DNA from: Mesorhizobium sp. WSM2240
GTDB taxonomy: Bacteria; Pseudomonadota; Alphaproteobacteria; Rhizobiales; Rhizobiaceae
DNA length: 64,000 nt
Direction: 5' to 3'
Assembly (NCBI RefSeq): GCF_040438645.1
Contig: NZ_CP159253.1
Location: forward strand, 2,294,001 to 2,358,000
In this document: positions 63,896 to 64,000 of the stretch, piece by piece
Layout: each line of letters starts with the position of its first letter
Numbering within the stretch: position 1 is the first letter of the stretch
Made by a program: the position numbers and the translations under genes
Notes under the pieces: model-generated
What the model was told of the DNA's origin: nothing
The model's database searches: none
Seen by the model: the letters and a program-made list of their open reading frames with translations, nothing else

Positions 63896-64000
63896 ATGGA
63901 ACTCGTCACCCATAAGAAATTCAAAAGCGGTCGGTTGATGCCGTGGGGAAAAGGCACGGTCATTACTGGAGCAAAGGGATTTGTCTACCTTTGCGGAAAC
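63896..64000 (+). CDS. RidA-family protein, truncated by window end
   Basis: Only the first 35 residues are present: MELVTHKKFKSGRLMPWGKG, then TVITGAKGFVYLCGN, which matches the start of RidA/YjgF-type imine deaminases, where this strand pattern leads into the conserved trimer core. GGGAG precedes the ATG. The rest lies beyond 64000. It is divergent from the antiporter gene with 199 bp between. Confidence 0.65.
   Translation, partial: MELVTHKKFKSGRLMPWGKGTVITGAKGFVYLCGN

Overview
The window is a GC-rich (roughly 60-65 %), densely packed stretch of chromosome from an alphaproteobacterium. The gene set points to the order Rhizobiales (Hyphomicrobiales), probably the Mesorhizobium/Phyllobacteriaceae side. 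The evidence is the uppS-cdsA-rseP-bamA-lpxD-fabZ-lpxA-lpxI-lpxB envelope cluster, a class II DAHP synthase, a malic enzyme fused to a phosphotransacetylase-like domain, and a 1,999-residue homologue of the growth pole ring protein (GPR/RgsE) that these polar-growing bacteria use to organise their growing tip. I see no insertion sequence, prophage, CRISPR array or integrase; this is ordinary core genome with a few accessory-looking genes.

Layout. 1-9640: envelope assembly (undecaprenyl and phospholipid precursors, site-2 protease, BamA, lipid A), all on +. 9660-13249: a dehydrogenase and an amino-acid ABC uptake system (binding lipoprotein plus two permeases, no ATPase) on -. 13435-17277: mobB, two drug/metabolite exporters and moaA on -. 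17463-23076: small metabolic and stress genes, a MarR/hydrolase pair with tandem operators, and an L,D-transpeptidase. 23198-28552: tRNA-Val(CAC), gph, rpiA, a DUF2059 protein, gor and the class II DAHP synthase. 28616-36320: a GGDEF protein, dgkA, a hemerythrin, a Tag-like glycosylase, nadE and an MFS carrier. 36689-47549: an ABC exporter, gltX, maeB, an SDR, an LpxH-like phosphoesterase, a second MFS carrier and a dipeptide epimerase. 47590-51744: an Mla/MCE lipid-transport operon. 51817-57816: the giant GPR/RgsE gene, divergent from an Hpt-domain gene at 58086. 58598-64000: a ferredoxin and its reductase, a DUF922 protein, folK, a DUF924 protein, a KefB-type antiporter, and the start of a RidA-type gene cut by the window end.

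How the genes work together. Much of the window serves the cell envelope: lipid A and BamA at the left, peptidoglycan L,D-crosslinking at 20.5 kb, DgkA at 30.5 kb, MCE lipid transport at 47-52 kb, and the polar growth scaffold at 52-58 kb. In polar-growing Rhizobiales, L,D-transpeptidation and GPR both belong to tip growth.

Most interesting observations. First, the GPR coiled coil is built from tandem units of exactly 36, 29 and 22 residues, that is 7n+1 with n = 5, 4 and 3. Second, the gpr/hpt intergenic region carries five GANTC (CcrM) sites within 247 bp, a perfect DnaA box and a near-consensus CtrA site, which suggests cell-cycle control of polar growth. Third, two identical-format palindromes spaced exactly 20 bp apart sit at the marR/hydrolase promoter. 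Fourth, an amino-acid-binding lipoprotein carries a tether of about 85 residues rich in Ala, Pro, Glu and Thr. All functional calls rest on reading motifs by eye; no search was run.
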